From Hymenobacter mucosus (GTDB lineage Bacteria > Bacteroidota > Bacteroidia > Cytophagales > Hymenobacteraceae): DNA of 64,000 nucleotides. The position numbers were made by a program, and so were the translations under genes. This document shows, piece after piece, positions 52,455-62,503 of the stretch. Where the stretch lies: positions 62,001-126,000 of the forward strand of contig NZ_FZNS01000002.1 of the NCBI RefSeq assembly GCF_900188255.1, written 5' to 3'. The notes under the pieces were generated by a model that saw only the letters and a program-made list of their open reading frames with translations, did not search any database and was not told where the DNA came from. Position 1 is the first letter of the stretch. Each line of letters opens with the position of its first letter.

Positions 52455-53321
52455 ATGAGCTATATCAAAGCAGGTACCGATGTTAACGGCAACGACGTAA
52501 AGCTGCACTATATTGACCAAGGCCAAGGTAGCCCCATCGTTCTTATCCACGGCTGGCCCGCTACCTATGAAATGTGGGAGTACCAACTTGCTGAACTCCC
52601 TAAACATGGCCATCGGGTTATTGCATACACTCGGCGTGGCTTCGGTAATTCGTCCAAAACTTGGGAGGGCAACGATTACGACACGCTTGCTGACGACTTA
52701 AACGCGGTGCTGGAAACGCTAGACCTGCAAGATGTAACGCTGGTAGGCTTTTCTATGGGTGGCGGCGAGGTAGCACGTTATATGAGCCGCTACAACGGAG
52801 CCCGCGTAAGCAAGGTAGCTTTCGTATCAGCCGTGACGCCTTTCCTGCTCAAAACCGACGACAACCCCGACGGTGCCGATAAATCAGTGTTCGATGATAT
52901 GGTAGATGGCATCCGGAAAGACCGGTTTGACTTCCTCCAGTCATTTGGCAAGAAGTTCTTCGGGGTGGGCGTAATCAGCCACCCTGTCAGCCAGGCCACG
53001 CTAGATTGGATGCAGTCTATCTGCCAATTGGCCTCGCCCCGCGCCACGGAACAGTGCGTGTACGCCTTCGCCGCTACCGACTTCCGCCAGGACCTAGCAA
53101 CCCTCAAAGTACCTACGCTAGTTATTCATGGTAGCAGCGACGATACCGTACCCGCCAAAGTGAGCGGCGAGCGGATGACGCAATATGTATCGCACGCTCA
53201 GTTTGTAGAATACAGCGGTGCACCCCACGGGTTGTTCGTAACGGAAAAAGAGCGCCTCAACCGCGACATTCTGGCCTTTGCAGCTGGCGGCACTGTAGAA
53301 GGAACCGCCGACCGTTACTAG
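52455..53321 (+). CDS. Alpha/beta hydrolase (non-heme chloroperoxidase-like)
   Basis: 288 residues. The oxyanion region HGWPATYEMW and RGFGNSSK lead to the nucleophile elbow GFSMGGGE with Ser100; the acid is in HGSSDDTVP (about 229-230), the base is His258 in GAPHGLF. The sequence follows the cofactor-free haloperoxidase/esterase group, whose members hydrolyse esters and show perhydrolase side activity. No signal peptide. The gene stands alone with a terminator after it. Confidence 0.93.
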   Translation: MSYIKAGTDVNGNDVKLHYIDQGQGSPIVLIHGWPATYEMWEYQLAELPKHGHRVIAYTRRGFGNSSKTWEGNDYDTLADDLNAVLETLDLQDVTLVGFSMGGGEVARYMSRYNGARVSKVAFVSAVTPFLLKTDDNPDGADKSVFDDMVDGIRKDRFDFLQSFGKKFFGVGVISHPVSQATLDWMQSICQLASPRATEQCVYAFAATDFRQDLATLKVPTLVIHGSSDDTVPAKVSGERMTQYVSHAQFVEYSGAPHGLFVTEKERLNRDILAFAAGGTVEGTADRY

Positions 53322-53348
53322 CGCAGTATGCTTCCGCATGCCCTATAG

Positions 53349-53384
53349 AAAAGGCCCCGCGTACGATACGCGGGGCCTTTTTTG
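53349..53384 (+). terminator. Terminator after the hydrolase
   Basis: The 15-bp stem AAAAGGCCCCGCGTA with its complement, followed by TTTTTTG. Confidence 0.92.
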
Positions 53385-53400
53385 TGCCATGAATACGCAC

Positions 53401-53434
53401 AAAAAAACCGGTTTGCCCGAGGGCAACCGGTTTT
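53401..53434 (-). terminator. Terminator of the HNH gene
   Basis: On the minus strand ACCGGTTGCCC pairs with GGGCAAACCGGT (one bulged A), followed by seven Ts. Confidence 0.88.
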
Positions 53435-53924
53435 AGTGTAGGTATGCGTGCCAGTTTTCGTCGAGAGTGCCAGCGCTTAGCTTCAAGAAACCCGAAAGCG
53501 TAGGCTTTTTAGGTTGTTGGCGAATGGTAAGGCCAGCTTCTTGCGGGGTGCGGTGCCCTTTGGCGTGGTTGCACCGGGAGCAAGCGGTAAGTAAGTTACT
53601 CCAACTGGAGTCGCCTCCCCTGCTCCTGGGCAGCACGTGGTCGAGCGTTAAGTTTTTCGTCGAACCACAGTACTGGCACTCAAAATGGTCACGCTTCATG
53701 ATGTTATGCCGGCTTAGGGCGATGCCTTTATAAGGCACGCGCACATAGCGCTGCAACCGGATGATGCTAGGCTTTGGAAAAGCCTTGCTCACACTGCGCA
53801 ACACGCCATCCGACTTGGCAATCAGTTCGGCTTTCTCTAAAAACAGCAGCACAAAAGCTTTCTGCACGCTACACAGGGTAATAGCGGTGTAGTCGCCGTT
53901 CAACACAAGCACTTTTTGGTCCAT
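53433..53924 (-). CDS. HNH endonuclease-domain protein
   Basis: 163 residues. The N-terminal half (KVLVLNGDYTAITLCSVQKA) is a conserved segment of a common bacterial HNH family. The zinc-bound HNH fold runs from 80: Cys83 and Cys86 (CQYC), Asp95-His96 (LDHVLPRSRGG), Asn110 (SNLLTAC), Cys115 and Cys118 (CSRC), His120. All catalytic and zinc residues are present. Such small proteins are single, chromosomally encoded and of unsettled role; no restriction or mobile genes are adjacent. Confidence 0.93.
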   Translation of the reverse strand: MDQKVLVLNGDYTAITLCSVQKAFVLLFLEKAELIAKSDGVLRSVSKAFPKPSIIRLQRYVRVPYKGIALSRHNIMKRDHFECQYCGSTKNLTLDHVLPRSRGGDSSWSNLLTACSRCNHAKGHRTPQEAGLTIRQQPKKPTLSGFLKLSAGTLDENWHAYLH

Positions 53925-54084
53925 ACACGCTAAGAAAAAGGAATCTGGTCTGCCAGAAAGCTAGATGATTCTTAGCGTATTAACAACAGGCGTCGCGTTT
54001 AGATTCAGTTAGAATGCAAGACGTATAGGGCTGAACTTGGTGCTGCTAGCAGCGCCCGGTCAGCCTCCTGCTGGTGGACTGGTT

Positions 54085-54915
54085 CTAATCGACGAGAATG
54101 CGCTTAATAAGACGCAATTTATGGCTGTACTTCTGCTGGTTACGGTTGAAGATGCCGTTGTGGTCGAGGGGGTCAATGCGTACTTCCCCACTAGCATGCA
54201 GGATTTGTTGCTCTTCCAGCATGAGCCCCACATGCACAATACGCCCTTCGGCATTATCGAAGAAAGCCAAGTCGCCGGGGCGCGTTTGGCCTACGAAGTG
54301 CACAACCTGCCCAAGCTGGATTTGCTGGTGAGCATCGCGCGGAAGCTGCACGCCAATGAGCCCGTACAGCTGCTGCATCAGCCCCGAGCAGTCGATACCG
54401 AACAATGTTTTGCCGCCCCACAAGTACGGCGCCTTAAGGAAGGTAAGAGCCATTTTCTGCAGTAAGCGCAGGCGCTGGTCTACGGGGCCATGGGGCCCGT
54501 GTCCGTTGGCGGGATTTGTGGCGGCTCCATTGTAAAATAGCTGCCGCTCGCCCAGGCGCAGGGTCATGCCATCAAAGAATGGTAGGCGCGCGCCCAAGCT
54601 CACGGGCAGGCGTGTCTTCTCGTCGCTTACCATTTGCACTACGTCCAACGTACGCGGATGATCCTGCGCGAGCCACGCCTGCAAGTACTCGGCCGATACC
54701 GGCGTATGCTGCTTGAAGTCTATCCAGCCCACGTACTGATCGGCCGCGCCCCGTACCTGGTACCAGTTTCCTTGAACGAGTAGGATAGAATAACAGTCGC
54801 CGAAAAGTAACTGGGTAACAATTTCGGCCTTGTCGGAAGGCTCGGCGCGTACCGGCACTACGCTCAGGGCGCAGATTCCGTGTTCCAAAACAATGGGAAG
54901 GTGAAATGGTGACAT
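54085..54915 (-). CDS. NlpC/P60 (C40) peptidase with SH3-like domain
   Basis: 276 residues. An SH3-like domain (about 17-66, VPVRAEPSDKAEIVTQLLFGD...WIDF) and a second beta region precede the C40 peptidase (about 150-276). Catalytic Cys176 is in GIDCSGLM, His228 in RIVHVGLM, and His240 in ILHASG. It should cut peptide stems of cell-wall muropeptides. No signal peptide is visible, which fits the cytosolic recycling enzymes of the YkfC type. The upstream smpB gene lies 131 bases beyond its start on the same strand. Confidence 0.93.
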   Translation of the reverse strand: MSPFHLPIVLEHGICALSVVPVRAEPSDKAEIVTQLLFGDCYSILLVQGNWYQVRGAADQYVGWIDFKQHTPVSAEYLQAWLAQDHPRTLDVVQMVSDEKTRLPVSLGARLPFFDGMTLRLGERQLFYNGAATNPANGHGPHGPVDQRLRLLQKMALTFLKAPYLWGGKTLFGIDCSGLMQQLYGLIGVQLPRDAHQQIQLGQVVHFVGQTRPGDLAFFDNAEGRIVHVGLMLEEQQILHASGEVRIDPLDHNGIFNRNQQKYSHKLRLIKRILVD

Positions 54916-55045
54916 GAGGAGCCATTGCTCGTCATGGGCAAACGAAAGGCTTTCCTCGCGCTTGCTCTCGTTATACTTGCACGAAGCTCCCGCTTAAAAT
55001 GCAACTAGCCAAATATCTACCTAAAAACTCCTTTCGCAGGTAGGG

Positions 55046-55519
55046 CTAGTAGTCCCGGGCACGGTCCATCTCCCGCTTCTGATCTTTGGCCTTCAGGTCG
55101 TCGCGCTTGTCGAACAGCTTCTTGCCCTTGGCTAGGGCAATTTCCAGCTTGGCAAATCCCCGGTCGTTGACGAACATACGGATGGGAATAATAGTGAGGC
55201 CCTGCTCTTGGTTTTTGTTAGCCAGCTGTTTCAACTCCCGCTTAGTGAGTAGCAGCTTGCGGGCCCGGGTAGGCTCGTGGTTGTTGTATGTACCCTCGGT
55301 GTACTTGGCAATGGTTAGGTTGTGCACCCACAAGCTACCATCGGGGTGGAAGGAGCAAAAGCCGTCTTGGATCTGCACGCTGCCATCCCGAATGCTCTTA
55401 ATTTCGGTGCCTTGTAGCATTATGCCCGCATCGTACTTTACAATGAACGCATATTCGTGACTAGCGCGACGGTTTAGAATATTGACGCGCTTGGGCGTAT
55501 CGTCTTTTTGTTTGGCCAT
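55046..55519 (-). CDS. smpB: SsrA-binding protein SmpB
   Basis: 157 residues from the ATG giving MAKQKDDTPKRV; the frame from 55561 adds an unlikely lead. The tmRNA-binding beta barrel starts NRRASHEYAF and carries GTEIKSIRDG, KLLLTKREL and the C-terminal Lys/Arg-rich tail (DKRDDLKAKDQKREMDRARDY) that inserts in the ribosomal decoding site. It works with tmRNA in trans-translation; no ssrA gene is identified in this window. A degenerate -7 (TAGATTTC, 55581-55588) lies upstream. Confidence 0.96.
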   Translation of the reverse strand: MAKQKDDTPKRVNILNRRASHEYAFIVKYDAGIMLQGTEIKSIRDGSVQIQDGFCSFHPDGSLWVHNLTIAKYTEGTYNNHEPTRARKLLLTKRELKQLANKNQEQGLTIIPIRMFVNDRGFAKLEIALAKGKKLFDKRDDLKAKDQKREMDRARDY

Positions 55520-55613
55520 GGGAAAGAGCCGCGGTGAGAGCGGCGTAAGCAAGATTCGCAAATGCGAGGGGCAAGGTTGCGAAATCTACCTAAGTAAAGA
55601 AGGTAAGATGAAG

Positions 55614-56621
55614 CTATGCTAGCTTCAGGCGAGGGTCGGAGCTAACGAGCTGATCGGCAAAATCACCGGCCTGGTACTGAAACTCGGCGGTTTTGGCCAC
55701 CATGCCCGCGTTGTCGGTGCAGTATTGGAAAGCGGGAATAAATACCGCCCAGCCTTGCACTACAGCCTCATCTTGCAACGCTTGGCGCAGACCACTATTG
55801 GCGGCTACTCCCCCGGCCAACGCTACTTGGGTAAGGCCTTGGTCGGCGGCAGCGCGGCGTAACTGACGCAAAAGTGTTTGGATAATGGTGTGCTGAATGC
55901 TGGCGCACAGGTCGGCCACGTTTTCCTGCACAAAGTTGGCGTTTTGGGCCGTTTCCTTCTTCAAGAAGTAGAGCACCGCCGTTTTCAGGCCACTGAAGCT
56001 AAAATCATAGCCGGGCATAGCTCCTACCGGAAATGGGAAGCGTGTAGGGTTACCCTGCCGAGCCAACGCATCGAGGTGGGGGCCACCGGGGTAGGGCAAG
56101 CCGAGCAGTTTGGCCGTTTTATCGAAGGCCTCACCGGCCGCGTCGTCAATGGTTTGGCCAATGATTTCCATATTCAAGGCGCTACGCACTACCACTAGCT
56201 GGGTATGGCCGCCGCTTACCGTCAGGCACAGGAAGGGAAATACGGGCCGGGGCTCTTCCACGAAATGAGCCAGAATATGGGCCCGCATATGGTTGACGGC
56301 AATCAGTGGCTTGCCCAAGGCGAGGGCCAACGTTTTGGCGAACATACCGCCTACCAGTAGGGAGCCCAGCAACCCCGGCCCCTGTGTGAAAGCCACCGCA
56401 TCAAGTTGCTGTTTTGTGATGCCAGCTTTTTGCAGGGCGGCTTCTACCACCGGAATAAGATGCTGCTGGTGGGCGCGGGAAGCCAACTCAGGCACTACGC
56501 CCCCATATTGTTCGTGCACCTGCTGGGTTGCCACCACGTTGGAGCGGATTTCGCCCCCCATCAGCACAGCAGCCGAGGTGTCGTCGCAGGAAGATTCGAT
56601 GGCCAGAATGGTAGGATGCAT
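55614..56621 (-). CDS. tsaD: tRNA N6-adenosine threonylcarbamoyltransferase TsaD
   Basis: 335 residues. An ASKHA fold with IESSCDDTSAAV at the start, the metal motif NHMRAH (His111, His115), LTVSGGHTQLVVV, and the C-terminal AGGVAANSGLR and CTDNAGMVA blocks. It transfers the threonylcarbamoyl group to A37 of ANN-decoding tRNAs with TsaB and TsaE. Divergent from tamB. Confidence 0.97.
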   Translation of the reverse strand: MHPTILAIESSCDDTSAAVLMGGEIRSNVVATQQVHEQYGGVVPELASRAHQQHLIPVVEAALQKAGITKQQLDAVAFTQGPGLLGSLLVGGMFAKTLALALGKPLIAVNHMRAHILAHFVEEPRPVFPFLCLTVSGGHTQLVVVRSALNMEIIGQTIDDAAGEAFDKTAKLLGLPYPGGPHLDALARQGNPTRFPFPVGAMPGYDFSFSGLKTAVLYFLKKETAQNANFVQENVADLCASIQHTIIQTLLRQLRRAAADQGLTQVALAGGVAANSGLRQALQDEAVVQGWAVFIPAFQYCTDNAGMVAKTAEFQYQAGDFADQLVSSDPRLKLA

Positions 56622-56860
56622 ATGTTCAGTGAACCTAGTGAAGGAGCATCTGCGCTACTTCTCTAAAAAGGAAAAGATAACTGCGTGCCATTTCTTAGGC
56701 CTTCCTGGCGCGAGGAGAGCCGGTATTTATGGCTTGTTTTGACTGTAAAGGTCGGAGCAAAACACCAGATTGCCGACTACAGCGTTTTCTAGCTAACCCA
56801 AACGCCATCCTAAACGTTTTCGCGGGGCAGATGCGTAGGCAACGGTCGGGGTCAACCCTG

Positions 56861-56868
56861 TATCTTTG
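56861..56868 (+). promoter_or_regulatory. -7 element TATCTTTG of tamB
   Basis: A full TAnnTTTG match 39 bases before the GTG start at 56907. Confidence 0.55.
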
Positions 56869-56906
56869 TTGCGACTCGCTCCTGGCTTCTCTCCCTCTTC
56901 CTGCCC

Positions 56907-59900
56907 GTGCCCCGGTTCCTATCCGTCATTCTTAAGGTTTTGTTTGCCCTGCTGGTGGTAGTGGTGCTGGCCGTGGCGGGAATTCTACTGGCCTTGCGGG
57001 TGCCAAGCGTGCAAACCTCGGTTGCGCAGCGGGCCGCCAGCATCCTCACCGAAAAGCTAGGACAGAAGGTTATTGTGAACCGGGTAGATATCCGTCCGTT
57101 TTCGCGGGTGCTACTGGAAGGCGTGCGAGTGCTAGACCGCCGCGGCAATGAGCTGTTCAATATTGGCCGGGCCGATGCCGACATCCGGCTGTTCTCCGTG
57201 TTTGACCCGTCCCACCTCCACGTGGGCAAGCTCACCCTGGAAGAGCCTCGCTTTGACTTGGTAACGTACAAGGATCAGCCCGACTCTACCTCCCTAGACC
57301 AGTTTATTAGGGCTGTGAAGCGCCTGATTGGCCCTTCCGACACAACCAAAGTCAGCAAGCCCTTCGACTTCAAAATTGAAGCTATTGCGCTGCGCAATGG
57401 CCGTTTCGTGTTGGAACGCCAGAATGTGCCGCGCATTCCGGAGTATGGGCGTACCATGGACTACGCCCACATGTACCTGGACAGCATCTATGCCGACGCT
57501 GACCAGCTATGGATTAAGGGCGACACGATTCACGCTAACATCAGCGGGCTGCGCACCGTGGATACCCCATCGGGCACGCGCCTGCGCGAACTGACCTCGA
57601 ATATGACCTATTCGGGCAAGTTCTGGGAATTTGATAAGCTGATGCTACGCGTGCAGAACAGCCAGCTTAGCAACTACATTCGCTTCGAGTACGACCACTT
57701 CCTGAACTTCACCGACTTCAACGACTCGGTAAAGGTAATTGCCCGCCTCCAGCCCAGCCGGGTAAACTCCGACGACATTGCCAAGTTTGCGCCGCAGCCA
57801 TTCATGCGCGACTTGAAAGAAACCGTTCTGATTTCGGGTGATGCCAAGGGGTACGTACGCAACTTCACTACCCGCAACCTAGATATTCAGTACGGCCGTG
57901 CTACCCGGGTGAGAGGCAACATCAACGTAGAAGGTCTTCCCAATATTAAGGAGAGCTTTGTGGAGATGCGCCTGCAGCCGTCAGTAGTAGATGGGCGCGA
58001 TATTCGGCGCTACATTCCAGCTTCGGGGTGGCCCTACGTGCAACGCCTAGGTACGGTGAAGCTCCAAGGCCAGTTCCTGGGCTTCTACAACGACTTTGTA
58101 GCCAACGGCTCGTTCCAAACCGCGCTGGGCTCGGTGGTATCCGACGTGAACCTGAAGTTCAAGAACGACCCGCGCTACTCCAGCTACGAAGGCCAGGTGC
58201 GCACTACGGGCTTTCAGTTGGGACGCTTGCTGGGCGATGAGCGCACCGTGCGCGATGTGACCATGAACGGCAAGGTAGAAGGGGTAGGGTTTGACTTGCG
58301 CACGGCCCGCCTAACGGCCAATGCCACCGTGCAAAGCATTTGGCTGAACGGCTACCGCTACCGCAACATCACCACAAACGGGCGTTTTAGCCGGGAGTCT
58401 TTCACGGGTAAAATTGCTGCCAACGACCCAAGCTTACAGTTTGATGCGGACGGCACCATTGACGTAAACAAAGCGCGCCAAGCCTTCGATTTGCGCGCCC
58501 GTATTCGCCGGGCCGACTTGCGGGCCTTAGGACTCACCAAGCAGAGCGTAGTAGTTGCCACCACCGCCGACGTGAAGTTTCAGGGCTTGACTCTGGATGC
58601 CTTACTAGGGTATGCCCGCCTGCGCAACTCTCGGGTGAGCTACGCGGGCCGGGCCGTTCCCGTAGATACACTAGACATCATCAGCCGCTACCAAGCCGGG
58701 CAACGCCAAGTGTCCGTGCGCTCGGAAGTGCTGAATTTAGGGCTAGTGGGCAACTTTACGCCCAGCACGGTTATTCAGGACGTGACCACGCTTATCGAGG
58801 AGTATCGCCTCAACTTCCGTAGCAACGATGCTGCCATTGCCGCCTACTACCGGCGCAAGCGCCAGCGTACCCTTCCCGACTATCAGATTGCCCTGAACCT
58901 GTACCTGAAGCAGCCTAACCCCGTGCTGCACTTGTTCCTGCCGCAGCTCACGATATCGGACTCTACGCGCATTGATGGCTCTTTCCGAAATGGGCAGACT
59001 TCCATTTTTCAGCTTGGGGGTCACGTAAACGCCCTGCGCTACGATAGCGTGCAGGTAGTAAACAGCGACTTTGAACTTAACACCTCAAAGCTTCCCTACC
59101 AGCCCGAAGTCTTGGCCCAGGCCAGCGTAACCTCGGAGCGCCAGCGGGTACCAGGATTAGGGGCTACCGAGAAATTTTACGTGGAAGGCGTGTGGGACCA
59201 GGAGAAAATCAACTTCTCAACTTCATTGGCCCAAACGGGTACTACCAACCGCGCCCAGATCAACGGGGCCCTGGCCTTCCTCGAAAATGCCGTAAAAATC
59301 ACCTTCCGCCAGTCTGGGGTGAATGTGCTGGGCAAGGACTGGACAATAGCGCCCAATAACTCTCTCCTAATTTCGGGGGGCGGCAAAGAGTTCGACTTCC
59401 AAAACGTTACGCTCAGCAACGGCAACCAAAGCATCAGCGCCCAGGGCTTCATTTCCCAGGATGATAACAAGCCCCTCGCCCTCACGGTGAAAGACTTTGA
59501 GCTTACCACTCTGAGCAGCCTAACGGGCGGGCAGAAGTTTGCGGGCCGAGTAAACGCGCTGGGTACCATTAGCGGGGTGTATGGTCAGCTGGTAGTTAAC
59601 TCAACCCTACGCGTGGATTCGTTGCAGATGGACAACGTGCTCATTGGCAACGTGCAAGGCCGCGGCGATTGGGACAATACGGCCCGCCGCGTGGCTGTGA
59701 ACCTCGACGTGGAGCGCGACAAGCAGCGGGTGGTAGCCGTAACGGGTACGTACACGCCGGGAGCCGAAACCCAACAACTAAACCTGATGGGCGTTCTTGA
59801 CCAAGCGCCCGTTAAGCTGGCCGAGCCTTTTCTCAGCACCCTATTCCGCGACTTGGGGGGTACGGCAGTGGGCACCCTACGCCTCACGGGCAAGCTAAAT

Positions 59901-61472
59901 GCGCCGGTGCTTACTGGCAACATTGACGTAACTGATGGGCAGCTGACCTTTATCTACCTCGGCACTACCTATACGTTCTCAGACCGAATTCGCTTCTTGG
60001 AGGATCGAATCGCGCTGCAAAACATCACCGTGCGTGACCCGCAAGGAAATAGTGGGGTGGTGAACGGCAGTATCTTCGAGCAGGGCTTTCAGGACATGCG
60101 GTTGGAGCTGAACGCGGCCTTCCGTAAGCTGCAAGTGCTCAACACCACCCGCAAAGACAACGAGCTATACTTTGGTCAGGCCTACGCCACCGGCACGGCC
60201 GTCGTGCGAGGCCCCGCCGACAACCTATTTGTGAACGTGACAGCGCGCAGCGAGGCAGGCACCCGAATTTCCTTGCCCTTTGATAATGCCGCTAAAGCTG
60301 AACAGGCCAAGTACATCAAGTTTGTGAACCGGAACCTGCCCGACACAGCCCGCGCCCGCCAGGCAGTAGAAGTAGCCGGTACCACCGACCTGTCGGGCAT
60401 CCGCCTGAACATGAATCTGGACATCACGCCCGATGCTTACTTAGAGCTTCTCTTGGATGAAAGCACGGGTGATATCATCCGCGGGACGGCCACCGGACAG
60501 CTACGCCTGAACATTGATACCCGCGGCGACTTCAACATGTATGGGCAGGTAGAGATTGTGCGAGGAGCGTACAACTTTACGCTGCAAGGCTTGGTGAACA
60601 AGGAATTTGTGGTACGGCCCGGCGGCACGATTGCCTGGAATGGCGACCCACTAGCCGGCGAAATGAACGTAACGGCAACGTATACCCAGCGCACTTCCTT
60701 GGCCCCCATTCTGGCTACGAACACGGCGGTGGTACCCGTAACGGCGGTAATGAACCTGACGGGCCCCATCCTGCAGCCCATTATTCGTTTGAACCTGGAG
60801 TTCAATGATATTCCGTCGTCCTTGGAGGGCGATTTGGCTCCGTTCCTTTCTTCTCTGCGAAACGACGAGCAGGAGTTAAACCGCCAGGTATTCAGCCTAG
60901 TGGTATTTCGCCAGCTGACTCCAATAGGGTCTCTAGCCGTGACACGTTTGCAGGGTGAAAACAATGCGCTGGGCAACAGCCTTGGGCAGATTATTTCAAC
61001 CCAGCTAGGCTTGCTCACGTCGCAGATTGACCCGAACCTGGAAATTAGCTTTAACCTGAACGGACTCACAGCCGAGGACTTGCAAGCCCTGCAATTGCGC
61101 CTTAGCTACTCATTTATGAATGGGCGCTTGCGCATTACCCGCGAAGGAAGCTTCGGTTCTACCTCGGCTAATGGTTCCAACCCCCAGCTCGCCAGTACGC
61201 AAACTTCCCTCATTGGCGACCTGAGCTTAGAATACTACCTGCGCCCCGATGGTAAGTTCCGGGCCAAGCTACGCTACGAAACCACCCCGCGCGACCTTAC
61301 CGCTCTGGGCCAAGCCACTAACCAAGCACGGGCTGGTATTTCGGTGGTGCACACCGAGCAGTTTGATTCGTTCCGGGAGCTATTTGCCCGGCGCCGCCTC
61401 CGCCGCCGCGACCAGAACGCCCGCAAGGCCCGGGAATTGCAAATAGACGACGACCCCCGCACCAGTATGTAA
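56907..61472 (+). CDS. tamB: Translocation and assembly module protein TamB (AsmA-like)
   Basis: 1,521 residues, starting at GTG. An N-terminal membrane anchor (about 6-30) is followed by LGQKVIVNRVDIRPFSRVLL, typical of the AsmA/TamB start, and a very long stretch of repeating beta-strands that probably forms a hydrophobic groove across the periplasm. The C-terminal DUF490 domain (about 1090-1490) includes GTLRLTGKLNAPVLTGNIDV, ARSEAGTRISLPFD and GQIISTQLGLL. TamB proteins carry phospholipids between membranes and help outer-membrane assembly. The final tail is basic (RRRLRRRDQNARKAR). ftsX follows 78 bases later on the same strand. Confidence 0.93.
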   Translation: MPRFLSVILKVLFALLVVVVLAVAGILLALRVPSVQTSVAQRAASILTEKLGQKVIVNRVDIRPFSRVLLEGVRVLDRRGNELFNIGRADADIRLFSVFDPSHLHVGKLTLEEPRFDLVTYKDQPDSTSLDQFIRAVKRLIGPSDTTKVSKPFDFKIEAIALRNGRFVLERQNVPRIPEYGRTMDYAHMYLDSIYADADQLWIKGDTIHANISGLRTVDTPSGTRLRELTSNMTYSGKFWEFDKLMLRVQNSQLSNYIRFEYDHFLNFTDFNDSVKVIARLQPSRVNSDDIAKFAPQPFMRDLKETVLISGDAKGYVRNFTTRNLDIQYGRATRVRGNINVEGLPNIKESFVEMRLQPSVVDGRDIRRYIPASGWPYVQRLGTVKLQGQFLGFYNDFVANGSFQTALGSVVSDVNLKFKNDPRYSSYEGQVRTTGFQLGRLLGDERTVRDVTMNGKVEGVGFDLRTARLTANATVQSIWLNGYRYRNITTNGRFSRESFTGKIAANDPSLQFDADGTIDVNKARQAFDLRARIRRADLRALGLTKQSVVVATTADVKFQGLTLDALLGYARLRNSRVSYAGRAVPVDTLDIISRYQAGQRQVSVRSEVLNLGLVGNFTPSTVIQDVTTLIEEYRLNFRSNDAAIAAYYRRKRQRTLPDYQIALNLYLKQPNPVLHLFLPQLTISDSTRIDGSFRNGQTSIFQLGGHVNALRYDSVQVVNSDFELNTSKLPYQPEVLAQASVTSERQRVPGLGATEKFYVEGVWDQEKINFSTSLAQTGTTNRAQINGALAFLENAVKITFRQSGVNVLGKDWTIAPNNSLLISGGGKEFDFQNVTLSNGNQSISAQGFISQDDNKPLALTVKDFELTTLSSLTGGQKFAGRVNALGTISGVYGQLVVNSTLRVDSLQMDNVLIGNVQGRGDWDNTARRVAVNLDVERDKQRVVAVTGTYTPGAETQQLNLMGVLDQAPVKLAEPFLSTLFRDLGGTAVGTLRLTGKLNAPVLTGNIDVTDGQLTFIYLGTTYTFSDRIRFLEDRIALQNITVRDPQGNSGVVNGSIFEQGFQDMRLELNAAFRKLQVLNTTRKDNELYFGQAYATGTAVVRGPADNLFVNVTARSEAGTRISLPFDNAAKAEQAKYIKFVNRNLPDTARARQAVEVAGTTDLSGIRLNMNLDITPDAYLELLLDESTGDIIRGTATGQLRLNIDTRGDFNMYGQVEIVRGAYNFTLQGLVNKEFVVRPGGTIAWNGDPLAGEMNVTATYTQRTSLAPILATNTAVVPVTAVMNLTGPILQPIIRLNLEFNDIPSSLEGDLAPFLSSLRNDEQELNRQVFSLVVFRQLTPIGSLAVTRLQGENNALGNSLGQIISTQLGLLTSQIDPNLEISFNLNGLTAEDLQALQLRLSYSFMNGRLRITREGSFGSTSANGSNPQLASTQTSLIGDLSLEYYLRPDGKFRAKLRYETTPRDLTALGQATNQARAGISVVHTEQFDSFRELFARRRLRRRDQNARKARELQIDDDPRTSM

Positions 61473-61550
61473 CTAGCGTGCGGTCGGCCCGGCAAGCTAC
61501 CTGCCCCGTGCGCCTACCCACGCTATATATCACCCATTACCCCGCACCTA

Positions 61551-62441
61551 ATGCAAACCCGACCGACCCGCAAGAAGAAACTAGGCAGCTACCCCCACAC
61601 CATGGTAGTGTTTAGCATTACGCTGGCGCTGCTGGTAATTGGGTTGTTTGGGATGCTACTGATCCACGCCCAGAAGCTTTCAACGCTGGTAAAGGAAAAC
61701 CTGGAAATGCAGGTATACCTAGACCGCAACTTGCCAGAAACGCAGCTTCTGCGCCTACAGCAGGACTTTTCGCGCAAGCCCTACATTGCCTACAAGGACC
61801 AGCAGCCGCAAGTGCGCTTTCTATCTAAGGAAGAGGGGGCCAAGCAGCTCATTGATCAGACGGGCGAAGACTTCCAGCAGTTTCTGGGCGACAACCCATT
61901 ACGCGACGCCTACCTGCTTAAAATCAATGCCGACTACGGCGACGCTAAGAACCTGAGCCGCATTCGGGAAGAGTTGCGGCAGGAGCCGGGAGTATTTGAA
62001 GTAGAGTACGTGGAAAGCCTTATTACGTCCGTCAATAAGAACCTGCGCAATGTGAGCTTAGTACTGCTAGGCTTTGCGGTGGTGCTCACCTTCGTGGTAG
62101 TAGTTCTAATCAACAATACCATCAAGCTAGCTTTGTTTTCGCAACGCTTCCTGATCCGGTCTATGCAGTTGGTGGGGGCTACTCAGTCGTTTATTCAGTG
62201 GCCTTTTTTGCGGCGGGCCGTGTGGCAAGGTTTGGTCAGCGGCCTATTGGCTGGGTTGCTGTTGCTGGCTTTGCTGCAATACGCCTACCTGCAGCTAGAA
62301 GAGCTACGCTTGTTCCGCGATGAGCGCCTTATTGGGGCCTTGGTAGTGGCGCTGGTTATCCTGGGCATGGGCATTGGTTTCCTTAGTTCCTGGCGAGCAG
62401 TGCGCAAGTATTCGGGGATGTCGCTGGACGAGTTGTATTAA
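61551..62441 (+). CDS. ftsX: Cell division protein FtsX
   Basis: 296 residues. A first membrane helix at about 18-38, a periplasmic domain (about 45-165) with VRFLSKEEGAKQL, then three helices at about 170-195, 215-240 and 265-282 around the FtsX core (NTIKLALFSQRFLIRSMQLVGAT). It pairs with FtsE to activate peptidoglycan hydrolases at the septum. ftsE is not adjacent, as usual in Bacteroidota. Confidence 0.95.
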   Translation: MQTRPTRKKKLGSYPHTMVVFSITLALLVIGLFGMLLIHAQKLSTLVKENLEMQVYLDRNLPETQLLRLQQDFSRKPYIAYKDQQPQVRFLSKEEGAKQLIDQTGEDFQQFLGDNPLRDAYLLKINADYGDAKNLSRIREELRQEPGVFEVEYVESLITSVNKNLRNVSLVLLGFAVVLTFVVVVLINNTIKLALFSQRFLIRSMQLVGATQSFIQWPFLRRAVWQGLVSGLLAGLLLLALLQYAYLQLEELRLFRDERLIGALVVALVILGMGIGFLSSWRAVRKYSGMSLDELY

Positions 62442-62491
62442 TGAAATACCGGGTTGGTTGAATTTGCGTCAACCCTTGTTCGGAACCTTCC

Positions 62492-62499
62492 TACCTTTG
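62492..62499 (+). promoter_or_regulatory. -7 element TACCTTTG of the DUF3098 gene (leaderless)
   Basis: A full TAnnTTTG match ending five bases before the ATG at 62504, so the mRNA would be leaderless or nearly so. A TTTG lies 25 bases upstream. Confidence 0.6.
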
Positions 62500-62503
62500 C
62501 GCT

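Noticed and set aside
53433..53924. HNH protein as part of a restriction or retron-like system
   Set aside because: No methyltransferase, reverse transcriptase or mobile-element gene is adjacent; it looks like a lone housekeeping-type HNH protein.
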